NCBI GenBank assembly: GCA_003612395.1
Contig: RAYQ01000002.1
Span: 124,001 to 188,000 of the forward strand
DNA: 64,000 bases
Direction of reading: 5' to 3'
Origin: Parablautia intestinalis
GTDB taxonomy: Bacteria > Bacillota > Clostridia > Lachnospirales > Lachnospiraceae
The position numbers and the translations under genes are program-made. Each line of letters starts with the position of its first letter. Position 1 is the first letter of the stretch. Positions 61,496 through 64,000 of this stretch are shown here, piece by piece. The notes under the pieces are model-generated. The model was not told the origin of the DNA and searched no databases. It saw nothing but the letters and a program-made list of their open reading frames with translations.

Positions 61496-62294
61496 AAGAA
61501 AACCGGATGAACCACCAAAAGGCGCTCCGGCATGGCAGTCGACATTTGCAGACCTCATGAATTTGCTTCTTTGTTTTTTCGTCATGCTGTTTTCCATGTC
61601 AACGATGGATGCCCAGAAGTTTGAACAGCTGGCAGCTTCCTTTAACCAGACGTTCAGTATTTTTTCCGCAGGGGCTTCGGCTATTGGCGAGGGTATTTTA
61701 ATCAGCAATGGAGTGAGCCAGTTAAATGAGCTGGATGATTACATAAACAGCACGGGCAGGGATGCGGAAGGTGATATGATACCGGAGGATCTGAAAACTG
61801 CCGTGGAGGTTATGGAAGAAGCCAAGCTCAAGGAATCCGAGCAATTGGCGGAGAAGGTGGAGGAAGCCTTAGAGGAGAGAAATCTGGACAAGGAAGTGGA
61901 TATTGAGTTTACTTCCCAATATGTTCAACTCACGTTAAACGGTGCGCTTTTGTTTGACTCGGGCAGTGTGGAGATTAAAGAGGAAGCAATGCCTCTTATG
62001 CAGCAGCTTGGGATTATTCTGCAGAGATTTAGCGAAGGCGTCATAGAAATAGAAGGACATACGGATAACGTACCTATGTCAGGCGCTAAGTATTCCAATA
62101 ACGATGAGCTGAGCAGTGGAAGAGCGTTATCTGTTTTCTATTATCTGGAGGAGAACACCACCCTGGATATGAGTAAGATCAAGCATTCGGGACGGGGAGA
62201 GTATATTCCTATTGCGGATAATTCTTCAGAGGAAGGAAGATCAAAAAACAGGCGCGTTGAAATAAAAATATATAATGCATTAAGTTCGTATTGA
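61488..62294 (+). CDS. motB: Flagellar motor stator protein MotB
   Basis: A 268-residue protein with one N-terminal transmembrane segment containing the proton-carrying aspartate (WQSTFADLMNLLLCFFVMLF, Asp near residue 22) and a C-terminal OmpA-like peptidoglycan-binding domain (IEIEGHTDNVPMSG, SSGRALSVFYYL, SKNRRVEIKIY). ATG 61488 has GGAGGTGATGAGA before it and overlaps motA, so the pair is translationally coupled. Confidence 0.95.
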   Translation: MAKRKPDEPPKGAPAWQSTFADLMNLLLCFFVMLFSMSTMDAQKFEQLAASFNQTFSIFSAGASAIGEGILISNGVSQLNELDDYINSTGRDAEGDMIPEDLKTAVEVMEEAKLKESEQLAEKVEEALEERNLDKEVDIEFTSQYVQLTLNGALLFDSGSVEIKEEAMPLMQQLGIILQRFSEGVIEIEGHTDNVPMSGAKYSNNDELSSGRALSVFYYLEENTTLDMSKIKHSGRGEYIPIADNSSEEGRSKNRRVEIKIYNALSSY

Positions 62295-62315
62295 CGGAGA
62301 AAGGCTGTATTTATT

Positions 62316-62834
62316 ATGAAAAGAAATTTGATTTCAATTTTGATATTAGCGTTGTTAATTGTAAACATAGTTCTCACTGCAATCATGATGTTCAGTGTAA
62401 CCAGCACCAACAAAAAGACAGCGGAGCTGGTAAGTGATGTTGCCGCGGCAATCAGTCTTGACATCAGCAGCAGCTTCACAGGCGGGGGAGCTGCAGCGGC
62501 CGTACCTTTGGAAGATACTGTGACTTACACGATTTCAGATTTGCAGATCCCTATGAAAAGAGCAGAAGGGGATGATAAGGATCATTACGGGGTAATTACG
62601 GTTACACTTTCCATGAACAGCCAGCATGAGGATTACAAGACCTATGGGGAAGGTGATCTCTCTGGCAGGGAAGATTTGATCCGTGGACAGATTTTTGAGC
62701 TGGTAGGCAAGTATACGATGGATGAGGCAAAAACAAATTCAGAACAGCTAAAGACAGAGATATTAGGAAGAGTTCAGGAGCTGTTCGGGTCAGATTTTAT
62801 TTTTGATGTAACGCTGGTCGCACTTTATCAGTAA
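62316..62834 (+). CDS. fliL: Flagellar basal-body associated protein FliL
   Basis: A 172-residue protein with one N-terminal transmembrane helix (about residues 4-26), a short Ala-rich linker, and a C-terminal domain with the FliL pattern (HYGVITVTLSMNSQHEDYKT, GREDLIRGQIFELVGKYTMD, ending DVTLVALYQ). It surrounds or supports the stator. Sequence similarity is moderate; position between motB and fliM makes the call firm. Confidence 0.88.
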   Translation: MKRNLISILILALLIVNIVLTAIMMFSVTSTNKKTAELVSDVAAAISLDISSSFTGGGAAAAVPLEDTVTYTISDLQIPMKRAEGDDKDHYGVITVTLSMNSQHEDYKTYGEGDLSGREDLIRGQIFELVGKYTMDEAKTNSEQLKTEILGRVQELFGSDFIFDVTLVALYQ

Positions 62835-62883
62835 TTGCCGTGTGAACAGAATATTTCGGCAAAGATGAAGGAGGTGTAAGCCA

Positions 62884-63864
62884 GTGGGTGATATTTTATC
62901 CCAAAGCGAAATAGACAGTCTCTTGGCAGCCATGAGCAGCGGTGAACTGGATGTGGAGCAGATGCCGGATAAAGATGATAGACAAGTGAAAAATTATGAT
63001 TTTAAGAGACCTGCAAAGTTCTCCAAGGAGCATTTGCGGACGCTGGAAATCATTTATGAACATTACGGCAGACTGCTTTCCACTAATCTTCCGGTTTATT
63101 TAAGAAAGAGTATTCAGGTATCGGTGTCCAGTTCCGAGACTTTTACTTTTTCAGAATTTTCCAACGCGCTTTCAAATCCTGTAATACTTAGTATTGTGGA
63201 TTTTCAACCTTTAAATGGGAATGTTATTATAGAGTTGTCTTCTAATTTGGGATTTGCCATGATTGACCGGATGTTAGGAGGCCAGGGCCTGCCACTTGAA
63301 AAGAGCAGGGATTTTTCAGAGATAGAGTTATCCATTTTAGACAGGCTGATGTCAATTTGTATACAGCATATGCGTGAACCATGGAAAAATGTGGTTGAGA
63401 TCAATCCGGTGTTGGAGAGGATTGAGACCAATGCACAGTTTGCCCAGGTGATTGCGCCAAGTGATATGGTAGCCATTGTTTCCTTTAACATTAAGATAGG
63501 CGATGTGGAAGGGTACATGAATGTCTGTCTTCCCTATTTTACGCTGGAAGATGTAATGGATAAACTGAATACCAAATACTGGTATTCAACTATGCAAAAG
63601 GATGATAAGACAAATTACGAGCAGCAGCTTGAATCGCTTATTAAGAGAATAGATGTGCCTGTCAGAGCTGTACTGGGTAAGAGTCAGGTATCTGTAAGTG
63701 ATTTTCTGAACCTGCAGATTGGAGATATCATAAGACTGGATACAAAGGTGGATTCGGAGATGAAAGTTTATGTGGGGAATATCAGAAAATTTACCGCACT
63801 TCCAGGCTCCAGCAGGGATAGTTACGCAGTTCAGGTGACAACGGTAATCAGAGAGGAGGAATAA
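62884..63864 (+). CDS. fliM: Flagellar motor switch protein FliM
   Basis: A 326-residue C-ring protein. Seen: the N-terminal CheY-binding and opening motif MGDILSQSEIDSLLAAMSSG, YDFKRPAKFSKEHLRTLEII, LGFAMIDRMLGGQG near residue 119, and the C-terminal SpoA domain (VSVSDFLNLQIGDIIRLDTK). GTG start after GGAGGTGTAAGCC. Three bases separate it from the next gene. Confidence 0.97.
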   Translation: MGDILSQSEIDSLLAAMSSGELDVEQMPDKDDRQVKNYDFKRPAKFSKEHLRTLEIIYEHYGRLLSTNLPVYLRKSIQVSVSSSETFTFSEFSNALSNPVILSIVDFQPLNGNVIIELSSNLGFAMIDRMLGGQGLPLEKSRDFSEIELSILDRLMSICIQHMREPWKNVVEINPVLERIETNAQFAQVIAPSDMVAIVSFNIKIGDVEGYMNVCLPYFTLEDVMDKLNTKYWYSTMQKDDKTNYEQQLESLIKRIDVPVRAVLGKSQVSVSDFLNLQIGDIIRLDTKVDSEMKVYVGNIRKFTALPGSSRDSYAVQVTTVIREEE

Positions 63865-63867
63865 GGC

Positions 63868-64000
63868 ATGGACGGAGGAGTATTGTCACAAGATGAGATA
63901 CAGGCTCTTCTTTCAGGTATGGATTTATCAGAAAATACGGAAACTGAGAAACCGGATGAGAATGCGGCGCCGGCAGCGGACGATGATAAGGATAGCCTGC
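63868..64000 (+). CDS. fliY: Flagellar motor switch protein FliY/FliN, 3' end cut by the window
   Basis: The first 44 residues are visible: MDGGVLSQDEIQALLSGMDL, then an acidic linker (EPDEN-like, AAPAADDDKD). The short FliM-like opening is the CheY-P-binding peptide of FliY; the SpoA domain lies beyond the window. Whether it is FliY with a CheC-like middle or a shorter FliN cannot be seen. Confidence 0.85.
   Translation, partial: MDGGVLSQDEIQALLSGMDLSENTETEKPDENAAPAADDDKDSL

Overview
The window looks like a chromosomal segment of a spore-forming, flagellated, Gram-positive anaerobe of the Clostridia, most likely family Lachnospiraceae. Pointers are the clostridial single-chain PurL, SpoIIP and SigK, CodY next to a flagellar operon, the paired small membrane proteins of the DUF6142 type, a YesM/YesN system driving an LplB/YtcP/LplA-type sugar ABC transporter, and frequent GTG/TTG starts. 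Every protein gene reads on the + strand; the only minus-strand gene seen is a tRNA-Trp. No species can be named from this.

Layout. 1-3740: two HD-domain proteins (an HD-GYP relative, cut at the left edge, and a small HD hydrolase) and RecD2. 3753-5215: pyrE with its own promoter, then two small membrane proteins. 5338-7407: an M29-type aminopeptidase with a long N-terminal part. 7543-11132: purE, purM-purN (overlapping) and purD; purL stands alone at 21597-25427 behind its own promoter. 11157-19522: a zinc-ribbon protein, an SH3b membrane protein, a GntR regulator, clpC, a conserved unknown protein, radA and an LCP cell-wall ligase. 19523-20306: gene-poor DNA with tRNA-Trp and several hairpins. 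20307-21445: an unknown protein and a TetR regulator.

25843-35877 is a carbohydrate locus: sensor kinase, AraC-type response regulator, two permeases, a solute-binding lipoprotein, a GH32-like protein and a GH172 (DUF2961) protein. This combination points to uptake and breakdown of a fructose-containing (fructofuranosyl) oligosaccharide. 36168-44697 is a conserved housekeeping and sporulation block (spoIIP, lepA, hemW, sigK, yifB, dprA). topA and codY then lead into the flagellar operon from 48257 to the right edge: flgB-flgC-fliE-fliF-fliG-fliH-fliI-fliJ-motE-like-fliK-flgD-TIGR02530-flgE-flbD-motA-motB-fliL-fliM-fliY/N (cut at 64000).

The most unusual content is non-coding. A 37-bp palindromic REP-like repeat occurs twelve times at nine intergenic places. 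One place is a perfect-register tandem array of four; at two others it is part of an 81-bp module that ends exactly at the ribosome-binding site of the next gene. A second structured element lies upstream of the sensor kinase and is built from hairpins with CTTG loops; the same loop recurs upstream of the M29 gene. Other points are a FlgD carrying a surface-protein-like helical module, a SigK without pro-sequence, an AT-rich insertion in HemW, a CodY-box-like site in front of the flagellar operon, and a four-copy 7-bp repeat in front of purD. All functional statements rest on reading motifs by eye; no database search was run.
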